Shown: positions 44,689-55,446, counted from the first letter of the stretch. The stretch: DNA of 64,000 bases from Thalassospira sp. MCCC 1A01428 (GCF_002115825.1 NZ_JFJZ01000001.1:272484-336483), one strand, 5' to 3'. Numbers and translations are program-made. Notes: generated from the sequence alone by a model not told the origin.

Positions 44689-46128
44689 ATGGCTGCCACG
44701 CCGAATGCCGACGCGATCTGGACAATGGTAGAGGGGCATGGCCCCGATTTGTGCGCCATGAGTGACGAGATATGGGAAACCCCTGAGCTGAATTATCAGG
44801 AAACCAAAAGTGTTGCCCGTCACAAGGACATGTTGGCGCAAAAGGGCTTTCGCGTTTCCGAAAATATTGGCGGCATTCCCACCGCTGTGATGGGCGAGGC
44901 CGGTGACGGCGGCCCGGTAATTGCGATTCTGGGGGAATATGACGCGCTGCCGGGCTTAAGCCAGGAAGCCGGTATTGCCGAACAAAAACCGCGTAATGAT
45001 AGTGGCAACGGGCATGGTTGTGGTCATAACCTGCTGGGGTCCGGTGCGATGCTGGCGGCCATTGCCGTGCGTGATTTTTTGCAAAGTAATAATTTGCCTG
45101 GCCGGGTGCGTTATTATGGTTGCCCGGCTGAAGAAGGCGGATCGGCCAAGGGTTTTATGGTGCGCGCGGGCGCGTTCGATGATGTTGACGTTGCCATTTC
45201 GTGGCATCCCGCCCCTTTTGCCGGGGTCAATAACCCGATTTCACTGGCGTGTAACGAATTGGAGTTTCATTTCAAGGGCCGGGCCGCACATGCATCATCC
45301 TCGCCGGAACTGGGGCGCAGTGCCCTTGATGCGGTTGAACTGATGAATGTCGGTGCCAATTACATGCGCGAACATATGCCCAGCACCGCACGCTTGCATT
45401 ATGCCGTGATCAATGCCGGTGGCGTTGCGCCAAATGTGGTGCAGGCCAATGCCACGGTGCGATACCTGATCCGTGCGCGTGAGCTTGACGAACTGATCGA
45501 ACTGGTTGAGCGGGTTAAGAAAATTGCGCAGGGTGCGGCATTGATGACCGAAACCAGTGTAGAGCATGTGGTGGTTAGCGGGGATGCCAACCTGATCGGC
45601 AATACACCGCTTGAGCAACTGATGTATCGCAAGCTCGAAGCCCTTGGCCCGCCCGAATTTGACGAGGCCGACCGCGACTTTGCCCGTAAAATTCAGGCAA
45701 CGCTTAGCGAAAAGGACATCCGCGCGGCCTATGCCCGATTCGGGTTGAAGCCGCGTCTTGACGTGCCATTGTGCGATACAATTTTTCCGCCTGAAAGTGG
45801 CGATGGCCGCCATGTCGGTTCCACCGATGTTGGCACGGTTAGCTGGGTGGTGCCCACCGTGCAAATGCGCGGTGCAACCTATGCCATTGGCACGCCAGGC
45901 CACAGCTGGCAACTGGTGGCACAGGGTAAAATGCCTGCTGCACATAAAGGCATGGTTCATGCCGCCAAGGTGATGGCGGCAACGGCATCGGAACTGTTTG
46001 CCGACCCGTCGCTGGTCGCCGCCGCCAAGGCCGATTTTGCCGAACGCCGCGAAGGGCGGCCATTTATCAACCCGATCCCCGATGATGTAAACCCGCCGAT
46101 CCCCGGTTATGGCGAGGCCGCAGAATAA
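44689..46128 (+). CDS. M20 amidohydrolase (AbgB-like)
   Basis: A 479-residue M20D family hydrolase. Metal-binding parts are GEYDALPG, GHGCGHN, CPAEEGG and the dimerisation domain with FKGRAAHAS. A late His lies in GTPGHSW. Relatives cleave p-aminobenzoyl-glutamate or N-acyl amino acids. The ATG at 44689 has AAGGA upstream. With the downstream amino-acid ABC transporter, it likely releases an amino acid from an imported or neighbouring amide. Confidence 0.9.
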   Translation: MAATPNADAIWTMVEGHGPDLCAMSDEIWETPELNYQETKSVARHKDMLAQKGFRVSENIGGIPTAVMGEAGDGGPVIAILGEYDALPGLSQEAGIAEQKPRNDSGNGHGCGHNLLGSGAMLAAIAVRDFLQSNNLPGRVRYYGCPAEEGGSAKGFMVRAGAFDDVDVAISWHPAPFAGVNNPISLACNELEFHFKGRAAHASSSPELGRSALDAVELMNVGANYMREHMPSTARLHYAVINAGGVAPNVVQANATVRYLIRARELDELIELVERVKKIAQGAALMTETSVEHVVVSGDANLIGNTPLEQLMYRKLEALGPPEFDEADRDFARKIQATLSEKDIRAAYARFGLKPRLDVPLCDTIFPPESGDGRHVGSTDVGTVSWVVPTVQMRGATYAIGTPGHSWQLVAQGKMPAAHKGMVHAAKVMAATASELFADPSLVAAAKADFAERREGRPFINPIPDDVNPPIPGYGEAAE

Positions 46129-46201
46129 TGGCCCGGCCCGCCCGTTTAACCTGCTTATACGGGCCGGGTCTGCCCGCCCAACACCATGAAAGGATGCGCT
46201 G

Positions 46202-46924
46202 ATGTCGCATGCCAGTTTCTGGGAATTGATGAATTTTGGCCCCGATGGCTGGGGCTGGTCGATGTTGCGCGCAGCGGGCATGACCGTGATGGTTGCCCTG
46301 GCCGGGTTTATATTGGGCGGTTTTATTGGCACATTTGGCGCATGGGCCAAAATTGCGGGCAATCGCCCGGTGCGCATTGCTGCCGATGCCTACACCACCA
46401 TTTTGCGCGGCATTCCCGACCTTCTGGTGATTTTTCTGTTTTATTTTGGCGGTAGTCTGGCGTTGTCGGCGGTTTACCGCGCGTTTGGCGGTGAAGGATT
46501 TGTCGATTTCCCCGGCTTTGCCGCCGGGGCGATGGCAATCGGCCTGACATCGGGGGCGCAGCATACCGAAGTGTTCCGGGGGGCGTATTACGCCATTCAT
46601 GATGGCGAAATTGAAGCCGCCAGGGCCGCAGGGATGACGCGGATGATGATGCTTCGCCGGATCATAATGCCGTTATTGCTGCGCCATGCCTTGCCGGGTT
46701 TGGGCAATATCTGGCAGGTGGTGCTGAAAGAATCAGCTTTGGTATCGGTTACCGGCATGATCGAACTGGCGCGTCAGGCGCAAATCGGGGCGGGGTCAAC
46801 CCGCCAGCCGTTCTATTTCTTTATCGCTGCCGCCATCCTGTTTTTAGCAATCACCTTTGTCTCTAACCGGGTGTTCCGGTTTTCCGAGGCGCATTTTTCA
46901 CGCGGGGTTCGGGGGGCAAGATGA
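46202..46924 (+). CDS. Amino-acid ABC transporter permease (HisQ/OccQ-like)
   Basis: A 240-residue permease with five predicted spans. The family EAA loop is EIEAARAAGMTRMMMLRRII, near residues 138-157, preceded by GLTSGAQHTEVFRGA. The first gene of the four-gene transporter, it overlaps the next permease by four bases. It belongs to the polar amino-acid/opine uptake class (HisQ, OccQ). Confidence 0.92.
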   Translation: MSHASFWELMNFGPDGWGWSMLRAAGMTVMVALAGFILGGFIGTFGAWAKIAGNRPVRIAADAYTTILRGIPDLLVIFLFYFGGSLALSAVYRAFGGEGFVDFPGFAAGAMAIGLTSGAQHTEVFRGAYYAIHDGEIEAARAAGMTRMMMLRRIIMPLLLRHALPGLGNIWQVVLKESALVSVTGMIELARQAQIGAGSTRQPFYFFIAAAILFLAITFVSNRVFRFSEAHFSRGVRGAR

Positions 46925-47646
46925 TCGATTTTCCATTTATGTATGAAGCGCTGATGCGTCTTTTGCCCGGCATTCCCATGACCTTGCAACTGGCCTTCAT
47001 TGCCTCGGCCTTTGGGGTGTTTTTTGCCCTTGCTGCCGCATTAATGCAGCTTTCCGGTAATGTGGTGTTGCGGTCTGTCGCCGATTTTTATGTGTTTTGC
47101 ATCCGCGGTACGCCGCTTTTGATCCAGATATTTCTGATCTATTACGGCATGGGGCAGTTTGATTTTATCCGTCATAGCTTTATGTGGCCCATTCTGCGCG
47201 AACCTTATTGGTGCGCAATTTTCGCCCTGATGTTTAATACCGGTGCCTATGGCAGCCAGATTGTGCGGGGCGGGTTGTTATCGGTGCCGCGCGGGCAGGT
47301 AGAAGCGGCGCGCAGTTGTGGCATGTCGCAGGTTTTGATTTACCGCCGCATTATTTTGCCGCTTGCCATTCGTCAGGCCTTACCGGCCTATGGCAACGAA
47401 GTGATCCTGCTTTTGAAGGCAACATCGCTGGCATCGATCATTACCCTGATGGAAATCACCGGGTTGGCAGCCAAGATGATTTCGGAAACATACCGCGTGG
47501 TCGAGGTGTTTCTGGTCGCCGGCAGCCTGTATTTGCTGATCAATTTCATTTTATCGCGCGGGGTGGCTGTGCTGGAAAAACGGCTGATGCGCCATACTGC
47601 GGCGGAACGTCCATCCTCGCGGATTGCTGCACGGGGGGCTGCATAA
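46921..47646 (+). CDS. Amino-acid ABC transporter permease (HisM/OccM-like)
   Basis: A 241-residue permease. [15 protein letters not shown] and the EAA loop [20 protein letters not shown] are typical. It starts inside the end of the first permease (ATGA overlap) and ends just before the ATPase gene. The two permeases form the heterodimeric membrane channel. Confidence 0.92.
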   Translation: MIDFPFMYEALMRLLPGIPMTLQLAFIASAFGVFFALAAALMQLSGNVVLRSVADFYVFCIRGTPLLIQIFLIYYGMGQFDFIRHSFMWPILREPYWCAIFALMFNTGAYGSQIVRGGLLSVPRGQVEAARSCGMSQVLIYRRIILPLAIRQALPAYGNEVILLLKATSLASIITLMEITGLAAKMISETYRVVEVFLVAGSLYLLINFILSRGVAVLEKRLMRHTAAERPSSRIAARGAA

Positions 47647-47647
47647 C

Positions 47648-48502
47648 ATGGCATCACCTTCCATGACACAGCCGGGGGTACCAGATCAGGACATGGCGTT
47701 GGCGGGGCCATTTGCCGATGCGCAGATGTCGGATCAAAAGACCGCGATCAGCATTCGCAACCTGCATAAAAATTTCGGCGATGTCGAAGTGCTTAAGGGC
47801 ATTGATATTGATGTGGCCGAAGGGCAGGTGGTGTCAATTTTGGGATCTTCCGGCTCGGGTAAATCAACCTTGCTGCGCTGTGTGAATTTCCTGGAATCCC
47901 CCACCATGGGCGAAATTACCATTGCCGGGGAAACCATACGCACGCGTTCGGGCAATAATGGCGATCTTGAAGCGGCCGATATGGGCCAGCTTAACCGGCT
48001 GCGCACCAATGTGGGCATGGTGTTTCAAGGTTTTAATTTGTGGTCGCACAAAACCGTTCTGGAAAACGTAATGGAAGCGCCGGTGTTTGTGCAAAAACGC
48101 CCGGTTGCCGAATGCCATGATGAAGCCTGCGCCTATCTGGAAAAGGTTGGCATTTACGAAAAGCGTTTTTCCTATCCTGCCCATCTGTCAGGCGGGCAGC
48201 AGCAGCGTGCTGCCATTGCCCGGTCATTGGCGATGCATCCCAAGGTTATGCTGTTTGACGAACCGACATCGGCACTGGACCCCGAACTGGTAGGCGAAGT
48301 GTTGCGCGTGATGCGCGCACTGGCCGACGAAGGGCGGACCATGCTGGTGGTGACACACGAAATGGGGTTTGCCCGCGAGGTTTCCAACCGGGTGATCTTT
48401 CTCGAACAGGGGTGGATCGAGGAAGACGGCGCCCCCCAAACGGTGTTTGGGGCCAGCCGGTCGGCCCGGTTCCGACAATTCATCGCGGCCCAGCCGCATT
48501 AA
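47648..48502 (+). CDS. Amino-acid ABC transporter ATPase (HisP/OccP-like)
   Basis: A 284-residue ATPase. Walker [12 protein letters not shown], the Q-loop in MVFQGFNLW, signature [15 protein letters not shown], Walker [13 protein letters not shown] and the switch His in VTHEMGFA are all present. The N-terminus is about 30 residues longer than in HisP. It energises the two permeases. Confidence 0.95.
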   Translation: MASPSMTQPGVPDQDMALAGPFADAQMSDQKTAISIRNLHKNFGDVEVLKGIDIDVAEGQVVSILGSSGSGKSTLLRCVNFLESPTMGEITIAGETIRTRSGNNGDLEAADMGQLNRLRTNVGMVFQGFNLWSHKTVLENVMEAPVFVQKRPVAECHDEACAYLEKVGIYEKRFSYPAHLSGGQQQRAAIARSLAMHPKVMLFDEPTSALDPELVGEVLRVMRALADEGRTMLVVTHEMGFAREVSNRVIFLEQGWIEEDGAPQTVFGASRSARFRQFIAAQPH

Positions 48503-48547
48503 TAAAACCGGCGATATAACGCCAAAACAATCATCACGGAGGTCTAA

Positions 48548-49390
48548 ATGAAATTTGGTAAAATGGTTCTGGCCGTTTGCATGGGGCTGGCAATGCTGGG
48601 CCAGGCAGAGGCCAAGGAATGGAAGCATATCACGATTGCGACCGAAGGGGCATTTCCCCCGTGGAATTCGACCAAACCCGACGGGTCGCTTGAAGGGTAT
48701 GAAATCGATTTGTACAAGGATTTGTGCAAACGGATGAATGTGGAATGCACCATGGTAACGCAGGCATGGGACGGTATTATTCCGGCCCTGACGGCAGGCA
48801 AGTTTGATGCGATTATGGCGGGCATGTCGGCAACGGCAAAACGCGAAAAAATCATCAGCTTTTCGGAATCCTATGGCACCACTGGCCAGACCTTTGCTGT
48901 AGCACGCGGCAGTGACCTGGAAAAAATGCCACATTTTGGCGAAGTGTTCTCGCTGGAATCCGAATTGCCACAGGCTGAAAAAGCTGTTGAAGACATCAAG
49001 CCGTTCCTCAAGGGCAAAATCATTGGTGTTCAGACGGCCTCTATCGCGTCGGTATTCCTTGATAAATACCTGAAGGACACCGCCGAAATTCGCGAATACA
49101 AATCCACCGAACAGCATGACCTTGATTTGCTGGCAGGCCGTGTTGACGTGATCATGGCATCGATGGGCTACCTTTCAACCGCCGCTGCCAAAGAAGGCAA
49201 TAGCGACATGGTCGTAGCCGGGCCGCGTTTCCAGCGGGGCATTCTGGGCCGGGGTAGCTCGGTTGGTTTGCGCAAGGAAGATACCGATCTGCGCGACATG
49301 TTTAACAAGGCCATTGCGCAAGCCAAGGCCGATGGCACAATCAAGAAACTGTCGGACAAATGGTTTGGCTTTGATGTAACGCCGCACTGA
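48548..49390 (+). CDS. Periplasmic amino-acid/opine-binding protein
   Basis: A 280-residue exported binding protein (signal peptide to about residue 22, ending AEA). GAFPPWNSTKPDGSLEGYEID and DLCKRMNVECTMV match lysine-arginine-ornithine/octopine-type binding proteins. The DGIIPALTAGKFDAI stretch follows. It ends before a strong hairpin that closes the operon. Confidence 0.92.
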   Translation: MKFGKMVLAVCMGLAMLGQAEAKEWKHITIATEGAFPPWNSTKPDGSLEGYEIDLYKDLCKRMNVECTMVTQAWDGIIPALTAGKFDAIMAGMSATAKREKIISFSESYGTTGQTFAVARGSDLEKMPHFGEVFSLESELPQAEKAVEDIKPFLKGKIIGVQTASIASVFLDKYLKDTAEIREYKSTEQHDLDLLAGRVDVIMASMGYLSTAAAKEGNSDMVVAGPRFQRGILGRGSSVGLRKEDTDLRDMFNKAIAQAKADGTIKKLSDKWFGFDVTPH

Positions 49391-49438
49391 TTTTAAATCG
49401 GATTTGTTTAACCTTTCCGGTTTGACATCAACGCAAGG

Positions 49439-49478
49439 CAGGGGCGGCGAAAGGGATTTCGCTGCCCCTGTTGCTTTT
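49439..49478 (+). terminator. Terminator of the ABC transporter operon
   Basis: A 14-pair stem (CAGGGGC-G-GCGAAA with TTTCGC-T-GCCCCTG, one G.U) carries a GGGA loop and is followed by TTGCTTTT. Confidence 0.8.
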
Positions 49479-49528
49479 GGGGGCTGTGCCCTTCTATATA
49501 GGGTATCGAACAACACAGGCTTTTGTTT

Positions 49529-51508
49529 ATGTCGCTGCGCATCCTGCCCCAGAACCTGATCAACCAGATTGCCGCCGGTGAGGTGGTGGAACGCCCGGCC
49601 GCGGCGTTAAAGGAACTGGTGGAAAACGCCCTGGATGCCGGGGCGCAAAAGGTGGATGTTGCCCTGCGCGAGGGCGGACGCACCTTGTTATCTGTTACCG
49701 ATGACGGGCGAGGGATGACCCCCGAGGAACTGGCCCTGGCGGTCGAGCGTCATGCGACATCGAAATTACCTGATGATGATTTATTCAATATTGCCTTTAT
49801 GGGGTTTCGCGGCGAAGCATTGCCGTCCATCGGGTCGGTTTCGCGAATGCGCCTGACCAGTCGCACCAAAGGGGCCGATAACGCCTGGAGCCTGAGCGTT
49901 GAAGGCGGCATGAAAGGCGAACCCGAACCCGCCGCCCATCCGTTTGGCACCCGGGTTGAGGTGCGTGATTTGTTTTACGCCACCCCGGCGCGGTTGAAAT
50001 TTTTAAAAACCGCGCGTACCGAACAGATGTATGCCCGCGAGATTATGGAACGCCTTGCCATGGCACGGCCCGATGTGGGTTTTACGCTGAGCGGGGATAA
50101 CAATAAATCGATCCTGAATTACCCGGCATGCAGTGGCGATTTGTTCGATGCTCGCCTGAAACGGCTGGGCGCAGTGATGGGCCGCGAATTTCAGGATAAC
50201 GCCCTGCAGATTGAGGCGGAACGCGAGGGCATTCGCCTGACCGGCTATGCCGGTGTGCCGACATTGAACCGGGGCAATGCCCAGATGCAGTTTTTGTTTG
50301 TTAATGGCCGCCCGGTGAAGGACCGGTTATTGCAGGGGGCTGTGCGCGGAGCTTATCAGGATTTCCTTGCCCGTGATCGTCACCCGTTGCTGGCCCTGTT
50401 TTTGGAACTGGAACCGCGTGACGTGGATGTCAACGTGCATCCCGGCAAAACCGAGGTGCGCTTTCGCGATCCGGGGCTGGTGCGCGGGTTGATTGTCGGG
50501 GCGTTGAAACATGCGCTGGCCGGGGCCGGGCACCGGGCATCGACCACAGTTGCCAATATGGCGATGGGCGCGGTGCGCCGCGAAGGCGAAGATGGCGACG
50601 GTGTGCCCTATGGCGCGTTGGGCAGTGCTTCGGGGCGGATGGCCGGTTTTGGTGGCTATAATCGCAACCCCAATGCCTATCCTGGTCACCAGGCGATTGA
50701 ACGCAATTATGCTGCACAGGCCCCGTTTGATAATGGCGGCCCCGGTGGTCCTGCCATTGGCGGGTTGTTTGACCGGCCCCGCGATTTTGGTGGCCATCCC
50801 TCAGCCGGGCAGGGAGATGGGGCGGATGGTGGTTTTGCCGGGGCCGCCGCCGCAGCCCTTGCGGGGGGCTATGCCAGTGCATCGCCCTCGGCCCGGATTG
50901 ATGCCACCGATGATACCCGCTTTGTCGATCACCCCCTGGGGGCGGCGCGCGGGCAGGTTCATGCCAATTATATTATCGCCCAAACCCGTGACGGACTGGT
51001 GATTGTGGACCAGCATGCGGCCCATGAACGCATTGTTTATGAACGCATGAAAGCCGATTTGGCGGAAACCGGGGTGAAGCGCCAGGGGTTGTTATTGCCC
51101 GAAGTGGTGGAGCTTGATGAATCCGGGGCTGACCGCGTGGCCGAACGGGCGGATGAATTTGCCGAACTGGGGCTGGTGATTGAACCGTTTGGCCCCGGTG
51201 CGATTGTGGTGCGTGAAGTGCCCGCCATGCTGGGCAAGGTTGATGTGAGCGCCCTTGTCCGTGATTTGGCCGACGAGCTGGCCGAACTGGGGCAAGGCAT
51301 GGCGCTGAAAGACCGGCTAATGTATGTGTGCGCCACTATGGCGTGCCATGGCTCCGTTCGTTCCGGGCGGAAGCTGAATGCCGATGAAATGAATGCCCTT
51401 TTGCGGCAAATGGAGGCAACGCCCCATTCCGGCCAGTGCAACCATGGTCGCCCGACCTATGTTGAACTAAAATTGCATGACATCGAAAAGATGTTTGGCC
51501 GACGCTAA
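49529..51508 (+). CDS. mutL: DNA mismatch repair protein MutL
   Basis: A 659-residue MutL. The GHKL ATPase has [26 protein letters not shown] and [11 protein letters not shown] Gly/Pro/Ala-rich linker covers residues about 340-460. The C-terminal domain has the endonuclease motif [12 protein letters not shown] near residues 494-505, with [11 protein letters not shown] and CNHGRPT. This is the self-nicking type of MutL found where MutH is absent, as in alphaproteobacteria. The ATG at 49529 is two codons inside the open frame. Confidence 0.96.
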   Translation: MSLRILPQNLINQIAAGEVVERPAAALKELVENALDAGAQKVDVALREGGRTLLSVTDDGRGMTPEELALAVERHATSKLPDDDLFNIAFMGFRGEALPSIGSVSRMRLTSRTKGADNAWSLSVEGGMKGEPEPAAHPFGTRVEVRDLFYATPARLKFLKTARTEQMYAREIMERLAMARPDVGFTLSGDNNKSILNYPACSGDLFDARLKRLGAVMGREFQDNALQIEAEREGIRLTGYAGVPTLNRGNAQMQFLFVNGRPVKDRLLQGAVRGAYQDFLARDRHPLLALFLELEPRDVDVNVHPGKTEVRFRDPGLVRGLIVGALKHALAGAGHRASTTVANMAMGAVRREGEDGDGVPYGALGSASGRMAGFGGYNRNPNAYPGHQAIERNYAAQAPFDNGGPGGPAIGGLFDRPRDFGGHPSAGQGDGADGGFAGAAAAALAGGYASASPSARIDATDDTRFVDHPLGAARGQVHANYIIAQTRDGLVIVDQHAAHERIVYERMKADLAETGVKRQGLLLPEVVELDESGADRVAERADEFAELGLVIEPFGPGAIVVREVPAMLGKVDVSALVRDLADELAELGQGMALKDRLMYVCATMACHGSVRSGRKLNADEMNALLRQMEATPHSGQCNHGRPTYVELKLHDIEKMFGRR

Positions 51509-51597
51509 AGGATGTTGCAGGCACCGGGGCTAAAATAGACCGCTGGTGCTGAGATCGAGCCTTGTACCGGTTTCTCGATTATTTCCCGCGTATATCC

Positions 51598-53070
51598 CTA
51601 AACCGTTTTTAACTTCATGTCCCGGGGAAGCCGGGTGCTGGCATTTATACGGGCCCGCTGGATTTGTTCGGAGAACAGACCCTTGGCCGATGACAGGTCG
51701 GCATCGCGCAAATCGGTTTTGGCGAGATTACAGCCGCTAAGGTCGCAATGAGGCAGTTTTGCCCCGCGTAAATTGGCATTGCCGAGATCTGCCCCCAAAA
51801 AGACGGTTCCGGTCAAACGGGCATCCTTGAAATTAGCCCCGTTAAGGCGGCTGGCCGCCAGCACGGCGTTTTTCAGGTTGGCGCCGCTGAAATTAGCCTG
51901 CGTAAGATCGCAACGGCGTAAAACCGCGCCCTCGCAATTGGCATTATGCAGGGAGGCCTGGGGCAACACACACCGGGTCAGATCAATGCCTTCAAGGTCT
52001 TCATTGCGTAAATCGGCATGGGCAAAGGATATCATTTTCCCTTCCTTGCCCCCGGTATCGACCCACATTTTATGGGTTAGCAATGCCGTGCGAATGTCGA
52101 TTTCGACAAGGTCGTCGTCGGCGCTGTCATCACTATTGTCATCATTGTCGCTGTCGGCTTCGTCACCGGGCACAGCAGCTTGATCGGGTTTGGGGGATGG
52201 TGCTTTGCTATCTTTGTCGGGTGTGGATATCAGGTTTGCAACGGATTTGGTTGCATCACGATTATTTTGCTGAAGGTCAGCAACATCAAGCAGTGTGGCC
52301 TTTGCCCGGGCATCCGCCGGTGTTATCAGGTCTTCTTCCGAAAGGGCTGTCAGGGTTGTTTTGCGGCCTTTTAAAACAGTACCTGGCAGGGTGGTACCCG
52401 ATGCAGCACCACGTTGCCGACCGGCGGGCACACGATCAACGCTGGCGGATTTACGGGTTGGGCGTAAAACCACCCCGGCATTGGATTGCCGTGGTTTGCG
52501 GGTTGGTAAATCTGACGCGGACTGCCGGGTTTCATCCTCGGCAGGGGGTGCTTGCAATGATGTTATATCGGGCGTTGTGCAGGGCGTCGGGGTATCGGCC
52601 GTTGCCGTTTCGGCGGGGGCGTTTTTTTTGCGTGATGGCCCAAAATAATCACCTTCCAGCACGAACCGGCGCGGGGATTTGATGACCGTATTGATAATAC
52701 GGTGCAGGCGGTCGGGGTTGACGGGTTGGCGAAACACCCCTTCGATACCAGCGACAACTGCACTGCGCATGGCATCGCGGTTAAGCGATTTGGCCCCCAG
52801 CAAAACAGGAACCTGGGTAAAATACGGGTCGTCCTGCCCGGACATGGCGCGCAGATAGCCGATTGTTTTTATGCCTTGATACCCTTCAAGCTGGTGGCTG
52901 ACCATCACCAGACGTGGCCGGTAACGATGGGCCAGCGCCAGCGTTTCTTCCTGGGTTTCGCAGGCATAGAAGGCACCAATGTTATATGGCTGCAATGCTT
53001 CGCGCACAAGGCTGGCGGCCTTGGGGCTGTAATCGGCATATAAAACGGACAGGCCAGACATAAGGGACAT
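51598..53070 (-). CDS. Pseudo-receiver and pentapeptide-repeat fusion protein
   Basis: A 490-residue protein in three parts. Residues about 1-130 have a CheY-like fold (VLYADYSPKAASLVREAL, then LVMVSHQLEGYQGI, and VLLGAKSL with the conserved Lys), but the phospho-acceptor strand reads VMVSH with no Asp. Residues about 140-330 are Pro/Ser/Thr/charged and likely disordered, with an acidic run (DSDNDDNSDDSADDD). The last 130 residues are about 20 pentapeptide repeats (A-N/D-L pattern: ADLRNEDLEGIDL). No membrane segment. I know of no defined function for this fusion. Confidence 0.75.
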   Translation of the reverse strand: MSLMSGLSVLYADYSPKAASLVREALQPYNIGAFYACETQEETLALAHRYRPRLVMVSHQLEGYQGIKTIGYLRAMSGQDDPYFTQVPVLLGAKSLNRDAMRSAVVAGIEGVFRQPVNPDRLHRIINTVIKSPRRFVLEGDYFGPSRKKNAPAETATADTPTPCTTPDITSLQAPPAEDETRQSASDLPTRKPRQSNAGVVLRPTRKSASVDRVPAGRQRGAASGTTLPGTVLKGRKTTLTALSEEDLITPADARAKATLLDVADLQQNNRDATKSVANLISTPDKDSKAPSPKPDQAAVPGDEADSDNDDNSDDSADDDLVEIDIRTALLTHKMWVDTGGKEGKMISFAHADLRNEDLEGIDLTRCVLPQASLHNANCEGAVLRRCDLTQANFSGANLKNAVLAASRLNGANFKDARLTGTVFLGADLGNANLRGAKLPHCDLSGCNLAKTDLRDADLSSAKGLFSEQIQRARINASTRLPRDMKLKTV

Positions 53071-53374
53071 TTCGGAACAGTTTATCCTGGGTGAAAATCT
53101 ATACCTTTGCATATGGGGTATAGGTCGATTTTGTGGAGAGGCAAGGGCAATCTAATTTTGTTTAAAATAAAATTTGCTGCGCGGCGGCGTGACCGAAAGG
53201 ATTTTGGCAAAGGCCATCGGTTTGGCGTTGGTTCCCAAAGCAAGGGCAGCCGGAATAACTGGTACTGATGATGTTATGTCATGCGGACAAAACGCCGGTG
53301 GTTAAACACCTGATCTGTTTGCTGTCCGCTGCTGGCCTGGCGCGTTATCGATATAGCGAAACCGGGACGTCTGA

Positions 53375-53968
53375 TTACAGTCTGTTTAAATGGCGATTAA
53401 GCAGTGCCAGTGCATTTTCGGGTTCTTGCTGGCCGATCAGTACTGCGGTGCCTAAGCCATGAATTAATCCCAACAGAATGCCAGCTTCGTCATTGGCGTC
53501 AAGGGTATGGTCAAACTCGCCGTTTTCAATACCGGATTGCAGCAGGCCGGTAACGGTTTGATGCAGCCGGTTAGGGGCCCGGGTAAAGGACTGGTCGGGG
53601 AAATCGTCGGTGGTCAGGGCGAGGATCGTATAGGACATCCACAAAAGGTGAAATTCGCGGCTTGCCCGGTCATTGGGCAGGGCCTCGGCACATAGTGCCT
53701 GAAGGGTGGCGCGGATGGTTGGCTGATGTGTTGCAACCGTTAGCCGTTTTTTCCAGCGTTCATTGCTTTGCTGTTCAAGATAGGAAAGGCCCGCCTGCAT
53801 CAGCCCTGCCTTGGTTTTGAAATAATATTGTACCAGCCGCAGGGAAATACCGGCTTCTGCCGCCACCTGGCGCAACGAAACCGTGTGCAAACCATCGCGA
53901 ATTGCGACAGCAACAAATGCGTTCAGGATGGTTGCTCGGCGTTGGTCGTGGTCAACCAGACGGGGCAT
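53375..53968 (-). CDS. TetR family regulator of the adjacent efflux gene
   Basis: A 197-residue TetR protein. The HTH is VSLRQVAAEAGISLRLVQYYF near residues 30-50. It ends with the BetI-like C-terminus LLGLIHGLGTAVLIG. It is divergent from the MFS gene with a dyad between them, the standard arrangement of TetR-controlled drug efflux. Confidence 0.9.
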   Translation of the reverse strand: MPRLVDHDQRRATILNAFVAVAIRDGLHTVSLRQVAAEAGISLRLVQYYFKTKAGLMQAGLSYLEQQSNERWKKRLTVATHQPTIRATLQALCAEALPNDRASREFHLLWMSYTILALTTDDFPDQSFTRAPNRLHQTVTGLLQSGIENGEFDHTLDANDEAGILLGLIHGLGTAVLIGQQEPENALALLNRHLNRL

Positions 53969-54003
53969 TTTCAGGGCCTTTCTTTGCAAAAGGGTTCTTT
54001 TTT

Positions 54004-54021
54004 ATGATACATGTGTACCAT
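54004..54021. promoter_or_regulatory. Likely TetR operator
   Basis: ATGATACA-TG-TGTACCAT is an 18-base dyad with 7 of 8 arm positions matching, midway between the divergent TetR and MFS starts. It is probably the repressor's binding site for both promoters. Confidence 0.6.
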
Positions 54022-54063
54022 AAAAATGAATATTTGCCTGTTTATGATTTCGGGACGTTGTAC

Positions 54064-55446
54064 ATGCCTGTCAGCACACCTGTTCCAGTACGTTTATGGC
54101 TGGTTGCCTTTGTAACCGGTGCCGGTGCGTTTATGGCGATGCTTGATGCCACGGTTGCCAATCTTGCGGTTAAAACGATTGCCCGGGATTTTTCCGCATC
54201 CTTTTCCGATATTCAATGGATTGTGACGGGATATTTGATTGCGTTGGCGGTTTCACTGCCTTTAACTGCGTGGCTGGGACAACGGTTTGGGCATAATCGG
54301 GTTTGGTTTAGCAGTGTGCTGCTGTTTGTTACGGCATCGGTTTTTTGTGCTTTGGCGCCAAATTCCGGCTTTCTTATAGCCGCGCGGTGTTTGCAGGGGG
54401 CGGCAACCGGCGTGATGGTGCCAACGGGCCAGGCCATTTTAACCGCGCAGGCCAGCCGCCAGCAACTTGGCCGTCTGATGGGAACGGTCGGCTTTGCTGT
54501 TGCCTTGGGCCCAGCCCTTGGCCCAGGGCTGGGCGGTGTTATTCTGGAAGTTGTTTCCTGGCGGTGGCTGTTCTGGATAAACCTTCCTTTTGGGCTTATG
54601 GCCCTGTGGGCGGCAAAAACGGTGTTGCCTGCCAGTAATACCGGTTCCACCTTGCGTTTTGACTATCGCGGCTTTGCGCTGATCGCATGTGGTTTGCCGT
54701 TATTGCTGTATGGTGCGCTTCGGCTGGGTGTTCAGGGTGGGGCATTTGGGCCGGTGGTTTTTACGGTGTGCGGCGTGGTGTTTGTTGCCGCGTTTCTTGT
54801 TCATGCAACCCGCACAAACCAGCCCCTGATTGATATGGACCTGTTTAAAATTCCCGGTTTTACGGTTGCGGTGATACTGGCGGGTTTAACCGGGGCCAGC
54901 CTTTATGGCGGGTTGCTGTTTTTTGCAATGTTTTTGCAAAATACCTTGCGACAACCAATTGATCAGGCGGGTTTCGGTTTGCTGTTAATGGGGCTTGGTT
55001 CTGCCATTGCATTGCCCATTGCGGGCCAACTGACGGATCGTTATGGGGCCGCTGTTTCCTGTATGCTGGGCGCGGTTTGTTTGCTGTTGGTGACAGCACC
55101 ATTTTTATGGCCGGGTTTGCTGTCGTTTTGGGGGATATTGCTGTTGTTATTTATGCGGGGAATGGCGGTGGCAATGGTCCAGATGCCTGCTATGACAGCG
55201 GCTTATATTGCCGTTACAAAGAACCAGACCGCGGATGCCGCAACCCTGATTAACATTGTTCAACGTGTTGGCGGCGCTTTTGGCGCAATTGCAGTTGCGA
55301 TTGTGGTGAACAAGGCCGCTTTGCCAAATGCGGCAAATGCCGGGTTAATGGGGTTTGTCGTGCTTTGCGCGTTGGCGGGTGGTGCGATTGTTGCGGCGGG
55401 CTGGATGTGGAAAGGGCGGCGTATTTATCGCGCCACACAGGATTAG
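54064..55446 (+). CDS. MFS drug efflux transporter (EmrB/QacA type)
   Basis: A 460-residue transporter, DHA2 class. Motif D1-like LDATVANLAVKTIARDF lies in the first span, IQWIVTGYLIALAV follows, and motif C is ALGPALGPGLGGVI. It has twelve or more spans. The start at 54064 precedes the first span by about 10 residues; the longer frame would add polar residues. Substrate unknown. Confidence 0.9.
   Translation: MPVSTPVPVRLWLVAFVTGAGAFMAMLDATVANLAVKTIARDFSASFSDIQWIVTGYLIALAVSLPLTAWLGQRFGHNRVWFSSVLLFVTASVFCALAPNSGFLIAARCLQGAATGVMVPTGQAILTAQASRQQLGRLMGTVGFAVALGPALGPGLGGVILEVVSWRWLFWINLPFGLMALWAAKTVLPASNTGSTLRFDYRGFALIACGLPLLLYGALRLGVQGGAFGPVVFTVCGVVFVAAFLVHATRTNQPLIDMDLFKIPGFTVAVILAGLTGASLYGGLLFFAMFLQNTLRQPIDQAGFGLLLMGLGSAIALPIAGQLTDRYGAAVSCMLGAVCLLLVTAPFLWPGLLSFWGILLLLFMRGMAVAMVQMPAMTAAYIAVTKNQTADAATLINIVQRVGGAFGAIAVAIVVNKAALPNAANAGLMGFVVLCALAGGAIVAAGWMWKGRRIYRATQD

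Noticed and set aside
45295..46377. 360-codon minus-strand frame over the M20 gene
   Set aside because: It is a shadow of the M20 amidohydrolase and the first permease, both with clear motifs.
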